A program made the translations under genes and the position numbers. A stretch of DNA of 64,000 bases from Promicromonospora soli (GTDB lineage Bacteria; Actinomycetota; Actinomycetes; Actinomycetales; Cellulomonadaceae), in NCBI RefSeq assembly GCF_014653785.1, contig NZ_BNAS01000001.1:977898-1041897 (forward strand). Direction: 5' to 3'. Shown piece after piece: positions 18,657 through 26,422 of the stretch. Every line of letters begins with the position of its first letter. The stretch's first letter is position 1. The notes under the pieces were generated by a model. That model had not been told where the DNA came from. It saw only the letters and a list, made by a program, of their open reading frames with translations, and searched no databases.

Positions 18657-18700
18657 AACCGCCCGGCGGCCGCGGAATACCCGCGTCCGCCGGGCGGGTT
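18657..18700 (+). terminator. GC-rich hairpin, likely terminator of the beta-propeller gene
   Basis: Arms 18657-18669 and 18687-18700 (AACC(C)GCCCGGCGG) pair with one bulged C, and an inner CGCGG/CGCG stem extends the hairpin. There is no T-tract beyond GTTGT. It ends only 9 bp before the next start codon. Confidence 0.6.
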
Positions 18701-18709
18701 GTCGCTGGC

Positions 18710-19633
18710 ATGCGAGCGATCACCTACTCCAGGTTCGGCAGCGCGGACGTCCTCGAGCTCACCGAACAGCCGGACCCGCACATCGGCCCCGACACCCTCG
18801 TGGTGCGCGTCAGGGCGGCGTCGGTCAACCCTGTCGACTGGAAGATCCGCGAGGGCCGGCTGCGGGGCCTCATCGACACGCAGTTCCCGGCGATCCCAGG
18901 CTGGGACGTCGCGGGCGTCGTCGAGCAGGTCGGCCTGGACACCACCGAGTTCCAGGTGGGCGACGAGGTGTACGGCTACGTGCGCAAGGACACCGTGCAG
19001 GGCGGCACGTTCGCCGAGCTCGTCGCCGCGCCCGTCCGCACCCTGGCCCGCAAGCCGTCGTCGCTGAGCTTCGAGGAGGCGGCCGCGGTGCCCCTCGCCG
19101 GCCTCACGGCGTACGAGGCGATCCGACGGGCCGGGGTCAAGGACGGCCAGACGGTGCTGGTGCACGCGGCGGCCGGCGGCGTCGGCGCGTTCGGCGTGCA
19201 GATCGCCAAGGCCCTGGGCGCCCGCGTGATCGGCACCGCGAGCGAGGCGAACCACGAGTTCCTGCGCGGCCTCGGCGCCGAGCCCGTCACCTACGGCGAC
19301 GGCCTGGCGGACCGCGTCCGCGCAGTCGCGCCCGACGGCGTCGACGTCGTCCTCGACTTCGTGGGCGGCGGCGTCGTGGCGGCCGGCGCCGAGATCCTGG
19401 CCGACGGCGGCACCATCGCCTCGATCGCCGACCCCACCGCACGCACCGAGCACGGCGGGCACTACGTCTGGGTGCGCCCCTCGGTCGCGGGCCTCGACGC
19501 GCTCACCGCCCTGTTCGACGCCGGCAAGCTGTCGGTCGAGCTCGCCCAGGTCTTCGACCTGGCCGACGCCGCGGACGCGCACCGGGCCAGCGAGACCGGC
19601 CACACGCGCGGCAAGGTAGTGGTCCGGGTGTGA
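18710..19633 (+). CDS. NADP-dependent zinc-binding-type oxidoreductase (quinone reductase-like)
   Basis: 307-residue medium-chain dehydrogenase of the zinc-independent quinone reductase subgroup. The GroES-like half starts MRAITYSRFGSADVLELTE and has VNPVDWKIREG and the IPGWDVAGVVE motif. The Rossmann half has VLVHAAAGGVGAFGVQIAKA. The structural-zinc Cys cluster is absent, as is normal for this subgroup. The ATG lies 9 bp after a strong hairpin and has no clear Shine-Dalgarno. A long frame upstream lacks similarity and was not used. Likely cytoplasmic NADPH-dependent reduction of quinones or enones. Confidence 0.88.
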   Translation: MRAITYSRFGSADVLELTEQPDPHIGPDTLVVRVRAASVNPVDWKIREGRLRGLIDTQFPAIPGWDVAGVVEQVGLDTTEFQVGDEVYGYVRKDTVQGGTFAELVAAPVRTLARKPSSLSFEEAAAVPLAGLTAYEAIRRAGVKDGQTVLVHAAAGGVGAFGVQIAKALGARVIGTASEANHEFLRGLGAEPVTYGDGLADRVRAVAPDGVDVVLDFVGGGVVAAGAEILADGGTIASIADPTARTEHGGHYVWVRPSVAGLDALTALFDAGKLSVELAQVFDLADAADAHRASETGHTRGKVVVRV

Positions 19634-19646
19634 CGCGTCAGGCGCA

Positions 19647-19710
19647 TGATCGGCAGAACGTCAGGTGATCGGCAGCTCGGAATGCCGATCACCTGACGTT
19701 CTGCCGATCA
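19647..19710. repeat. 64-bp palindromic element, copy A (perfect 28-8-28 hairpin)
   Basis: Arms 19647-19674 and 19683-19710 are perfectly complementary over 28 bp, around the loop GCTCGGAA. Each arm contains TGATCGGCA twice. It lies between the convergent quinone reductase and GNAT genes and can act as a bidirectional terminator. Related copies are at 20750-20813 and 21945-22008. Confidence 0.9.
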
Positions 19711-19726
19711 CTCGGGACATCTCCCG

Positions 19727-20260
19727 TCAGCCGTAGACCGGCGGGTAAGTGATCGCGCCGCGCAGGGTGGGGTCGGCCGGGTCGTAGGCCGGGAGCAGGT
19801 ACACCTGGACCGCATCCGGCGGGGCCCAGTCCGGCACCGGATGGTCCAGCTCGATCCCGTGCTTGCGGGCCGGGACGAAGCCGAGGGCACCGTAGTACTC
19901 CGGGCTGCCCTCCAGCATGACGAACGGCTCGCGGGCCCCCTCGGCGCCGGCCAGGGCGGCCCGCACCAGGGCAGCACCGATACCGCGCCGCTGCCGCTCT
20001 GGGCTGACGGCGAGCGGGGTCAGCATCGCGACTTCGTGCTCGCCCGCGCCGTTGGTGAGGGTGCAGCCGGTGATCATGACATGACCGACCACCTCGCCGT
20101 CGGACACCGCGACCAGCGACGTCTCCGGCCGGTAGATCCACGACGCACGGATCCGGTCCACGCCGTCGGCGACCGTGTCTTCGCCGAAGGCCGCGACCAG
20201 AACCTTCCGGATCGCGGGGAAGTCCACCGGCCGCTCGGGCCGGATCGTCCAGTCGCTCAT
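19727..20260 (-). CDS. GNAT-family N-acetyltransferase (YhbS-like)
   Basis: 177-residue acetyl-CoA-dependent acyltransferase. It has N-terminal WTIRPERPVDFPAIRKVL, the central strand GEVVGHVMIT, and the acetyl-CoA pyrophosphate loop SPERQRRGIGAALV (Q/RxxGxG/A), then YYGALGFVPARKHGI typical of YhbS proteins. The substrate is unknown. The ATG overlaps the stop of the VOC gene by 4 bp (20257-20260), so the pair is translationally coupled. Confidence 0.9.
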   Translation of the reverse strand: MSDWTIRPERPVDFPAIRKVLVAAFGEDTVADGVDRIRASWIYRPETSLVAVSDGEVVGHVMITGCTLTNGAGEHEVAMLTPLAVSPERQRRGIGAALVRAALAGAEGAREPFVMLEGSPEYYGALGFVPARKHGIELDHPVPDWAPPDAVQVYLLPAYDPADPTLRGAITYPPVYG

Positions 20261-20682
20261 GCGTCGGCGGCTCCTGCCGGCGCAGGCTGCTCCGCGACCT
20301 CGGCCGACGAGCGGAGGATGCAGAACTCGTTGCCCTCAGGGTCAGCGAGCGTCACCCAGCCGGTGCCGGGCCCGTACTGCCCGCGCCGATCCGCTACGAC
20401 CGTCGCACCGTGCGCGAGCAGCCGGTCGAGCTCTGGGTCCCGGGCGCCCTCGCGGGGACGCAGGTCGAGGTGCAGGCGGTTTTTCACTGACTTGCTCTCG
20501 GGCACCTCGATGAACAGGACGGTCACACCCTTTCCCTCCGGATCGACGATCATGCACTCGTCGTGACCAGGCAGGTTCGGGTCGTCGGGCACGTCCTGAT
20601 ATCCGAGAACCGGTTTCCACCACTCGGAGAGCAAGTAGGCGTCGGAACAATCCACGGTCAGGTGTGAGACGAAGGAAGCCAC
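20257..20682 (-). CDS. VOC-superfamily (glyoxalase/dioxygenase fold) protein
   Basis: 141-residue two-module VOC protein: FVSHLTVDCSDAYLLSEWWKPV, then LHLDLRPREGARDPELDRLL and GWVTLADPEGNEFCIL. The pattern is that of the large uncharacterised actinobacterial VOC group (glyoxalase-like domain). The GTG at 20682 is preferred because GGAAGG lies 8 bp upstream; an in-frame GTG at 20700 would add six residues. It forms a two-gene unit with the GNAT. No specific reaction can be inferred. Confidence 0.82.
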   Translation of the reverse strand: MASFVSHLTVDCSDAYLLSEWWKPVLGYQDVPDDPNLPGHDECMIVDPEGKGVTVLFIEVPESKSVKNRLHLDLRPREGARDPELDRLLAHGATVVADRRGQYGPGTGWVTLADPEGNEFCILRSSAEVAEQPAPAGAADA

Positions 20683-20749
20683 CAACGGACCCTTCCACAC
20701 GCCGCCCGCCCGGCCAACGGGAATTTCACCGGGCTCGGCCCGGCTCGCG

Positions 20750-20813
20750 TGATCGGCAGGATGTCAGGTGATCGGCAGCTCGAAGTGCCGATCACGAGAC
20801 GTTCTGCCGACCG
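20750..20813. repeat. 64-bp palindromic element, copy B (imperfect)
   Basis: Arms 20750-20777 and 20786-20813 around an 8-bp loop GCTCGAAG, with the same 28-8-28 geometry and TGATCGGCA modules as copy A. The inner TGATCGGCA/TGCCGATCA pairing is intact and the outer part has mismatches. The right arm overlaps the 3' end of the nuclease-like gene. Confidence 0.85.
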
Positions 20814-21763
20814 CTAGGCCGGCCCAGCGGTGGCGGGGGCGGGAGACGCCGGAGCGGGCTCAGACCGGCGCGCACGTCGTCCGGCACGTGGCGAAGGATC
20901 CGGGCAAGTGCGGGACCCGCGCCGTCCGCCGACGTCACACGCACCACCCCCCAGCGCTCCTCCCGGAGATAGTCCTCACGGCGCTTCTCGTCGAACAACG
21001 CACGGTCGGCGTTGTAGCCGGGCCCGAGCGCCCCGGGGACGTACTTGACGCGCCCGTCGAACTCGGCCAGCAGCCGGAACTGCTCCCAGCCCAGGTCGGC
21101 GCGGAACTCACCGTGTGGCGTGCGCACCAGGAGCTGCGTGGTCGGACGAGGTAGACCGGCTCGCAGGACCAAGTACCTCAGCCAGGTCTCCCAGGCCGAC
21201 TCCGCACCCGGGTCCGCGAGCTCGAGCACCAGTAGCGCCTGACGGCGGCCACGCGAGTCACGCCGCGACTTGACCGACTCGATGATGGCGTCGCGATCCA
21301 CCCCGACTGCGAGCGCATGGTCCACGATGACGAGCGCGAGCAGCGGGTGCAAAGAGATGCAGCAGTCGGCCACCGTGCGCGCCGGACTCGTCGTCGCCAC
21401 TCCGTCGACCGTGGTCCGTTCGTGCTCCGGCAGGGTCAGACGATGGCGCGCGATGTCGTCGGCGGATGCCGACGATGCCCGGTAGCTCTGGATGACGTGG
21501 ACTTTTTCCGGCAGCTGCCACAGTCGCAGCCCGTGCAACAACGCGGCGGACTCGTGGCTCACCCACGCGCTGCGGATCTGAGCACCTACCGCGACGATGC
21601 GTGCCAGTGCCCGGCCCTTCCCGTCCTCGAAGCGGTCGCCGGTCGTGGCCCTCCGGCTCCGGTAGGCGCCGCGGCGAAGCTTCTCCACCCTGCTGTCACG
21701 GAGCGCGCGGCGCAGCGCTTCGCGGTTGTGGTCGCGAGCAAGAATGATCCCCGTTTCTTCCAT
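20792..21763 (-). CDS. AbiEi-like/DUF559 nuclease-fold protein
   Basis: 323-residue protein of a type common in actinobacteria. The N-terminal half resembles an AbiEi antitoxin-like winged-helix region (LRRGAYRSR, then the SAWVSHESAALLHGL block). The C-terminal half resembles DUF559/Vsr-type PD-(D/E)xK nucleases: GEFRADLGWEQFRLLAEFDG, with D, E and a downstream Lys in RVKY. No toxin partner gene (AbiEii nucleotidyltransferase) is adjacent. The last 6-7 residues (GRQNVS) are encoded by the right arm of palindromic copy B, so the repeat has replaced or extended the native 3' end. Confidence 0.7.
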   Translation of the reverse strand: MEETGIILARDHNREALRRALRDSRVEKLRRGAYRSRRATTGDRFEDGKGRALARIVAVGAQIRSAWVSHESAALLHGLRLWQLPEKVHVIQSYRASSASADDIARHRLTLPEHERTTVDGVATTSPARTVADCCISLHPLLALVIVDHALAVGVDRDAIIESVKSRRDSRGRRQALLVLELADPGAESAWETWLRYLVLRAGLPRPTTQLLVRTPHGEFRADLGWEQFRLLAEFDGRVKYVPGALGPGYNADRALFDEKRREDYLREERWGVVRVTSADGAGPALARILRHVPDDVRAGLSPLRRLPPPPPLGRPSGRQNVS

Positions 21764-22031
21764 TCAGAGACGGTCGCTCATGGTCGAGCGCCCATGTGGG
21801 CACCGCCACGTCGCCTGTGCACAAACGCCGGAAGTCCGCGCCTGCGGTCGCGCTCTCTGCCGCTCAGATGCTTGCCGAGGGTCCGGAAGACGCGTCCACG
21901 AACCTTCGAGGACCCCGGCAGGTGATTCGGAGGCAAAGGGCGGGTGGTCGGCAGAGTGTCACGTGTTCGGCAATCCGAGGTACCGATCACCTGACCTTTT
22001 GCCGATCATCCGGCCTGGGCATGCCGCACAC
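21764..22031. other. Intergenic region with palindromic copy C
   Basis: 268 bp upstream of the nuclease-like gene and downstream of the MFS gene. Apart from the 64-bp palindrome at 21945-22008, about 180 bp hold no recognisable gene; a 70-codon minus-strand frame here has no plausible protein features. The promoter of the nuclease-like gene should lie here. Confidence 0.5.
21945..22008. repeat. 64-bp palindromic element, copy C (imperfect)
   Basis: Arms 21945-21972 and 21981-22008 around the loop ATCCGAGG, with the same 28-8-28 geometry as copies A and B. Modules are TGGTCGGCA and TGTTCGGCA on the left and TACCGATCA and TGCCGATCA on the right. It ends 23 bp from the MFS stop codon and may terminate that gene. 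Confidence 0.85.
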
Positions 22032-23420
22032 CTAGGTCGGTTTGACCAGAGCCTCGTTCGGATCGACCCCGCGGACGTTCCGGATGCCCACCAGGGACAG
22101 CACTCCGCCGAGGAAGAGCAGGACCGCCGTCACGATCAGCGCCCGGTGGAAAGTCGCGACGTCGAGCACCCCGCCGGTGATGACTCCCGCGAACGCCACG
22201 GTCACCAGCCCGGCTACGCGCGCCACGGCGTTGTTCACCGCGGAGCCGATGCCGGCGTCGTGCCTCGGGACGGCGCCCAGGATGGCCGCCGTCAGGGGGG
22301 CCACCGTGATCGCGAGGCCGAGCCCGAACACGAGCTGACCGGGCAGCACCTGTGTGGGGTAGTGGGCGGTCTCGTCCATCGCGAGCATGAGGAGGAACCC
22401 CACGCCGGCCACGATCGGTCCCACCGTCATGAACAGCCGGGCCCCGTACCGGCCCGAGAGCGTGCCGAACCACGCGGACAGCGCGATCATCGCGAAGGTC
22501 GTCGGCAGCTGCGCCACCCCGGACGCGGTGGCGGAGTACCCGGCGACCTGCTGCAGGAACAGCGTGAGCACGAAGCCGCCCAGCGAGAGCGCCCCGTAGA
22601 TCGCGAAGGTGGCGAGGTTGCCCCATGCGAAGTTGCGCGCCTCGAACAGGCGCAGCGGCAGCATCGGGTCGGCCGCCCGCCGCTCGTAGAGCACGAACGC
22701 CACCAGCATCGTTGCGCCCGCGAGGATGGACACCAGGATGACCGGCGAGGTCCACCCCAGCCGCTCCCCCTCGATGAGCCCGAACACCAGGCCCGCGAGG
22801 CCGAACGCGGCCAGCGCCGCACCCGGGATGTCGATCCGCCGGCCCTGCTCGCCCTCCGCGGCGGGCACGCCGCGCAGCAGCCAGAGGGTCACGGCGATGA
22901 CGGGCACGTTGATCCAGAACACCCAGCGCCACGACGCGAAGTCGACCAGCATGCCGCCGACGAACGGGCCGACGATCAGCGCGGCGGTCGTCCACGAGGT
23001 CCACCGGCCGATCGCACGGGCCTGCGCCTCGCCGTCGAACGTCGCGACGATCAGGGCCAGGGAGCTCGGCACCAGCAGGGCGCCCGCCACCCCCTGCAGG
23101 GCGCGGGCGATGACGAGGACGGGGCCGGTCGGCGCTACCGCGCACAGCACGGAGGCGACCGCGAACCCCGCTAGCCCTACCGCCAGCACCCGGCGGCGCC
23201 CGTAGACGTCCGACACCGAGCCGGCCACGAGCATCAGCGCACCGAGGGTCACCAGGTACGCGTCCACCACCCACTGCTGCAGTGCCAGCCCGTCCACGCC
23301 CGGACCCCCGAGGTCCCGAGCGATCGCGGGCAGGGCGACGCTCACCACCGTGCCGTCGAGGAACGACACGAAGGATCCGAGGATCGCGACGAGCAGCACC
23401 CGTCCCTGAAGCGTGGTCAC
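22032..23420 (-). CDS. MFS transporter, DHA2 (EmrB/QacA) drug efflux family
   Basis: 462-residue, fourteen-helix proton-coupled exporter. Hallmarks are motif D1 near the start (LGSFVSFLDGTVVSVALPAI), WVVDAYLVTLGALMLVAGSVSD followed by YGRRRVL (motif A), and motif C-like VGPFVGGMLVD. The GTG at 23420 starts the first helix directly. An in-frame GTG at 23429 is possible, and the open frame continuing far upstream is not coding. The substrate is unknown; such pumps export cationic or hydrophobic drugs. Confidence 0.88.
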   Translation of the reverse strand: MTTLQGRVLLVAILGSFVSFLDGTVVSVALPAIARDLGGPGVDGLALQQWVVDAYLVTLGALMLVAGSVSDVYGRRRVLAVGLAGFAVASVLCAVAPTGPVLVIARALQGVAGALLVPSSLALIVATFDGEAQARAIGRWTSWTTAALIVGPFVGGMLVDFASWRWVFWINVPVIAVTLWLLRGVPAAEGEQGRRIDIPGAALAAFGLAGLVFGLIEGERLGWTSPVILVSILAGATMLVAFVLYERRAADPMLPLRLFEARNFAWGNLATFAIYGALSLGGFVLTLFLQQVAGYSATASGVAQLPTTFAMIALSAWFGTLSGRYGARLFMTVGPIVAGVGFLLMLAMDETAHYPTQVLPGQLVFGLGLAITVAPLTAAILGAVPRHDAGIGSAVNNAVARVAGLVTVAFAGVITGGVLDVATFHRALIVTAVLLFLGGVLSLVGIRNVRGVDPNEALVKPT

Positions 23421-23576
23421 TGGCCACACGTTATGCCCAGCCACCGACAGTCGTCGCGCGGTTGCCGACGATCCGGACGCGGAGCGGAGCAGCGGGCTCA
23501 GGCGCCATGAACAGAGCCTGAACCCGTTCGCCAAATCGCTCGCGAGCGTCACTGACCGTTGCCTAGGGTCGCTTGC

Positions 23577-24800
23577 ATGAGCCCCACCGTGCGCCGCATC
23601 GAGTACGCCGACCAGCCGGACTACACCCGCCTGGGCCGCGAGGCGTTCGGCGCGCCCGCGGCGGGCAACCCCGTCCCGACCCGCGAGGAGTGGGATGCGG
23701 CCGGCTTCCGCGAGTGGGGCGCGTTCGACGGCGACGGTCTCGCCGCGCGCCTGCGGGTCTACGGGTTCACGTCGTGGTTCCACGGCGCGCAGGTTCCGAC
23801 GGCGGGCGTCGCGGGCGTCGCGGTCGAGCCGGAGCGGCGCGGGTCCGGCCACCTCGCGCGCCTCTTCGCCGCCGCCTTCGACGAGGCGCGCGAGCGCGGC
23901 GAGAAGATCTCCACGCTCTACCCGAGCGCGCCGGGCATCTACCGCGGCCTGGGCTACGAGGTGGTCGGCTCGTTCGACGACGTCGACGTCCCGCTGCAGA
24001 ACCTGAGCCGAGTCGCCGCGCCCGCCGGCGTCATGACCCGCCGGGCGACCGTCGCCGACCATGACGCGATAGTCGCCGTCCACCGCACGTGGGCCGCCGC
24101 GCAGAACGGGCCGATCTCGCGCGCCGAGAAGCCGTTCTGGACGCCGCCGGAGAAGTTCTTCGCCGACTACTCGGGCGTCACGCTCGCCATCGACGCGGGC
24201 GGCTCGGCGGGGCCAGCAGGCGACGTGGTCGGCTTCGTGAGCTGGATCCGCGGCGAGGGATACACGCCCGCCACGACGGTCATGGAGGTCGATGACCTCA
24301 TCGCCCTGACGCCCGGCGCCGCCCGCGCCCTCTGGCGCACCATCGGCAGCTTCTCGACGGTGGTCGGCACGGCGCGGGTGTCGACGTCGGGCCTGGATCC
24401 CGCGTGGCTCGTGCTGCCCGATCTCACCTCGACGGTGCACGCCGCCCACCCCTACATGCTGCGGATCCTGGACGTGGCCGGCGCGCTCGACGACCTGGGG
24501 TCGCCGCTCGAGGGAGAGCGCGTCCCGTTCGCCGTCCGCGGCGGGCAGGATCTCACCGGCGCCTGGACGCTCACGGTGTCCGACGGCGTCACGCACCTCG
24601 AGCGGGACGTCGTCGCGCTCGAGGACGCACACCACGAGCGGCCGGTGCTGAGCCCGAACGGGCTCGCGCTGCTGTACGCGGGAGCGCAGTCGGCGTCGAA
24701 CCTGCGCATCGCGGGCCACCTGACGGGCGCGCCCGGCCACGACGCCGTCCTGACGGCGCTCTTCGCGGGCTGCCAGGTCCACGTCCGCGACTACTTCTGA
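23577..24800 (+). CDS. Eis-like GNAT acetyltransferase
   Basis: 407-residue protein with the three-part Eis layout: N-terminal GNAT (acetyl-CoA loop VEPERRGSGHLARLF, then ISTLYPSAPGIYRGLGYEVVG), a second degenerate GNAT domain, and a C-terminal SCP2-like domain ending in a Phe carboxylate (RDYF). In Eis the terminal carboxylate acts in catalysis, and this protein also ends in Phe. Mycobacterial Eis acetylates lysines and aminoglycosides; activity here is inferred. The ATG at 23577 is preferred over the upstream TTG. Divergent from the DHA2 pump. Confidence 0.88.
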   Translation: MSPTVRRIEYADQPDYTRLGREAFGAPAAGNPVPTREEWDAAGFREWGAFDGDGLAARLRVYGFTSWFHGAQVPTAGVAGVAVEPERRGSGHLARLFAAAFDEARERGEKISTLYPSAPGIYRGLGYEVVGSFDDVDVPLQNLSRVAAPAGVMTRRATVADHDAIVAVHRTWAAAQNGPISRAEKPFWTPPEKFFADYSGVTLAIDAGGSAGPAGDVVGFVSWIRGEGYTPATTVMEVDDLIALTPGAARALWRTIGSFSTVVGTARVSTSGLDPAWLVLPDLTSTVHAAHPYMLRILDVAGALDDLGSPLEGERVPFAVRGGQDLTGAWTLTVSDGVTHLERDVVALEDAHHERPVLSPNGLALLYAGAQSASNLRIAGHLTGAPGHDAVLTALFAGCQVHVRDYF

Positions 24801-24827
24801 CCCCGCACCTGGGCGCACCAGCCTTTG

Positions 24828-24886
24828 TTGTGGGCGTGACCGTTGCGACTATCTGCCCGCTTTAGGCGCAACGATCGCGCCCACAA
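24828..24886. repeat. Long hairpin, 20-bp arms
   Basis: Arms 24828-24847 and 24867-24886 match at 18 of 20 positions (TTGTGGGCG...CGTTGCG) around a 19-base loop. It lies between the Eis-like gene and the SCO4848-family gene on the same strand, and ends about 22 bp before the next start. It is a likely terminator without a U-tract. Confidence 0.75.
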
Positions 24887-24907
24887 GGAGAGCCCATACT
24901 TGGGCGC

Positions 24908-25126
24908 GTGGATATTCCTGTCGCCTGGTCCGTCGTGCTCATCGTCACCGCCGCGTGGAACCTGCTGATCTGGCCGCGGTTCTGGCAGCGCATCGTCGCG
25001 GATCCCCGGTCGCGCGACGCCGACGGCCGGGCCACGAAGTTCCTCACGGTGCACGCCGTCCTGATCGCGGTCTCGCTCGCCCTCGGCCTCGCGGTTGGCG
25101 TGCTGGGCGTGCTCACGCTCGTCTGA
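24908..25126 (+). CDS. SCO4848-family small membrane protein
   Basis: 72-residue protein with two membrane helices (about 5-22 and 45-70). It has the conserved AAWNLLIWPRFWQRIVADPRS loop and FLTVHAVLIAVSLALGLAVGVLG helix of the actinobacterial SCO4848 family. Its function is unknown in any species I can recall. GTG start; the TetR gene follows 68 bp downstream and probably has its own promoter. Confidence 0.85.
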   Translation: MDIPVAWSVVLIVTAAWNLLIWPRFWQRIVADPRSRDADGRATKFLTVHAVLIAVSLALGLAVGVLGVLTLV

Positions 25127-25166
25127 ACTACCCATCCGACGCTTCCCGGCAAAAATCGGTTGCCGC

Positions 25167-25186
25167 CATACCTGGAGGTAGGTATG
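25167..25186. promoter_or_regulatory. Probable operator of the TetR/PNPOx operon
   Basis: CATACCTGGAGGTAGGTATG has 7-bp half-sites CATACCT/AGGTATG separated by 6 bp. It ends 8 bp before the TetR start codon, so autorepression by the TetR protein is the simplest reading. Confidence 0.65.
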
Positions 25187-25194
25187 GTGCGGGC

Positions 25195-25755
25195 ATGAGC
25201 ACGACTACCGCCCGCGACCGCCTCGTGGGCGCCGCACAGGACCTCTTCGCTGCCCAGGGCGTCGGGGCAACGAGCCCGCGCGCGGTGCTGGCCGCATCCG
25301 GCGTCGGACAGGGCAGCCTGTACCACCACTTCCCGACCAAGCACGACCTCGCAGTCGCCGCGATCGGCGCCACCGTGGACGACGCGCTCGCCCGGGCGAT
25401 GCGCACGCTGCGCAGCGACTCCCCAGCGATCACGCGCCTCGTCGCTTACCTCGAGCGGCCGCGCGACGCCCTGGCCGGCTGCAAGGTCGGGCGCCTAACC
25501 TCCGACCAGGCGGTGATGGACGACGACGGCCTGCACGACGTGCTCACCGCCTACTTCGTGCGGCTGCTCGGCGTCACCACCGACGTCTTCCGTGAGACCG
25601 GCCTGCCCGACGACGTCGCCCGCGACCGCGCGCACGCCGCCATCGCGATCATCCAGGGCGGGTACGTACTCGCCCGCGCCACGCAGGACCCGGATGCGCT
25701 GGCCGCTGCGGTGCGCGGCTTCGTCGGCCTGCTGGCCCCGAAGGAGAACACGTGA
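25195..25755 (+). CDS. TetR-family repressor (LmrA/YxaF-like)
   Basis: 186-residue regulator. The N-terminal HTH (ARDRLVGAAQDLFAAQGVGA, then SGVGQGSLYHHFPTKHDLAVAAI) includes the family YHHF recognition motif. The C-terminal ligand domain contains a Cys (AGCKVGRLTSD), as in the LmrA/YxaF group, some of which sense drugs, flavonoids or electrophiles. It overlaps the PNPOx gene by 4 bp (GTGA) and sits just downstream of a palindromic operator, so it probably represses itself, the oxidase and perhaps the downstream isomerase-like gene. Confidence 0.87.
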   Translation: MSTTTARDRLVGAAQDLFAAQGVGATSPRAVLAASGVGQGSLYHHFPTKHDLAVAAIGATVDDALARAMRTLRSDSPAITRLVAYLERPRDALAGCKVGRLTSDQAVMDDDGLHDVLTAYFVRLLGVTTDVFRETGLPDDVARDRAHAAIAIIQGGYVLARATQDPDALAAAVRGFVGLLAPKENT

Positions 25756-26405
25756 CCTTCCGCGAGCGCTTGCGCGCGCTGCCCGCCTTCGCCCGCCCCG
25801 GGCTCCCGGTCCTCGACACGGAGGCGGTGCCGCCCACCCCGCACGAGCTCTTCGTGACCTGGATCAGCGAGGCCATCGACGCCGGTGTGCTCGCCCCGCA
25901 AGCGGCGATCCTCTCGACCGCCGACGCCGCCGGGCACGTCCACGCGCGCACCCTGCTGCTCAAGGACGTGACCGCGGACGGCTGGTGGTTCGCTTCGCAG
26001 TCGACGGGTCCGAAGGGCCGCGACCTGGCGGCCAACCCGCACGCCGCGATGACGTTCTTCTGGCCTGAGCTGGGCCGCCAGGTCAAGGTCACAGGCAGCG
26101 CGGCGTCGGCCGGGCCGGAAGCGAGCCGGGCGGACTTCCTCGCGCGGTCCGACGTCTCGCGCGCCGCAGGCCTGGTGAACCACCAGAGCGAGCCGCTCGC
26201 CTCCCTGGCGGAGTACGAGCGCGCGTTCGCCGAGGCGCTGCGCGCCGTCACCGCCGACCCGGAGCTCGCCGCTCCGGACTGGACCGCCTACATCCTGACC
26301 CCCACCGAGGTCGAGTTCTGGCAGGCGCCGGACGACGGCCCGCACACGCGCCTGCGGTACCGGGCGGAGGCCGACGGCTGGGCCACCGGCCTGATGTGGC
26401 CATGA
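25752..26405 (+). CDS. Pyridoxamine 5'-phosphate oxidase-family flavoprotein
   Basis: 217-residue split-barrel FMN protein. It has the PdxH-like elements AAILSTADAAGHVHARTLLLKDV, FASQSTGPKGRDLAANPHAAM, FFWPELGRQVKVTGSA and the dimer-arm RSDVSRAAGLVNHQSEPL segment. The C-terminal region (VEFWQAPDDGPHTRLRYR) resembles PdxH, but the usual terminal RLSP motif is replaced by GLMWP. It may be a PLP-salvage oxidase or a paralogue reducing other substrates. The GTG start overlaps the TetR stop. Confidence 0.8.
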   Translation: MTFRERLRALPAFARPGLPVLDTEAVPPTPHELFVTWISEAIDAGVLAPQAAILSTADAAGHVHARTLLLKDVTADGWWFASQSTGPKGRDLAANPHAAMTFFWPELGRQVKVTGSAASAGPEASRADFLARSDVSRAAGLVNHQSEPLASLAEYERAFAEALRAVTADPELAAPDWTAYILTPTEVEFWQAPDDGPHTRLRYRAEADGWATGLMWP

Positions 26406-26422
26406 CAAACGAAGGGACATCC

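Noticed and set aside
20792-21763. A complete AbiE toxin-antitoxin pair
   Set aside because: Only the AbiEi/nuclease-like protein is present. Neighbours are a VOC protein and an MFS pump, with no nucleotidyltransferase toxin.
21778-21990. A 70-codon minus-strand gene upstream of the nuclease-like gene
   Set aside because: Arg/Gly-rich, starts inside the palindromic repeat and has no similarity; probably chance.
23421-24818. N-terminal extension of the DHA2 transporter to 928 residues
   Set aside because: This part is antisense to the Eis-like acetyltransferase and lacks any transporter features.
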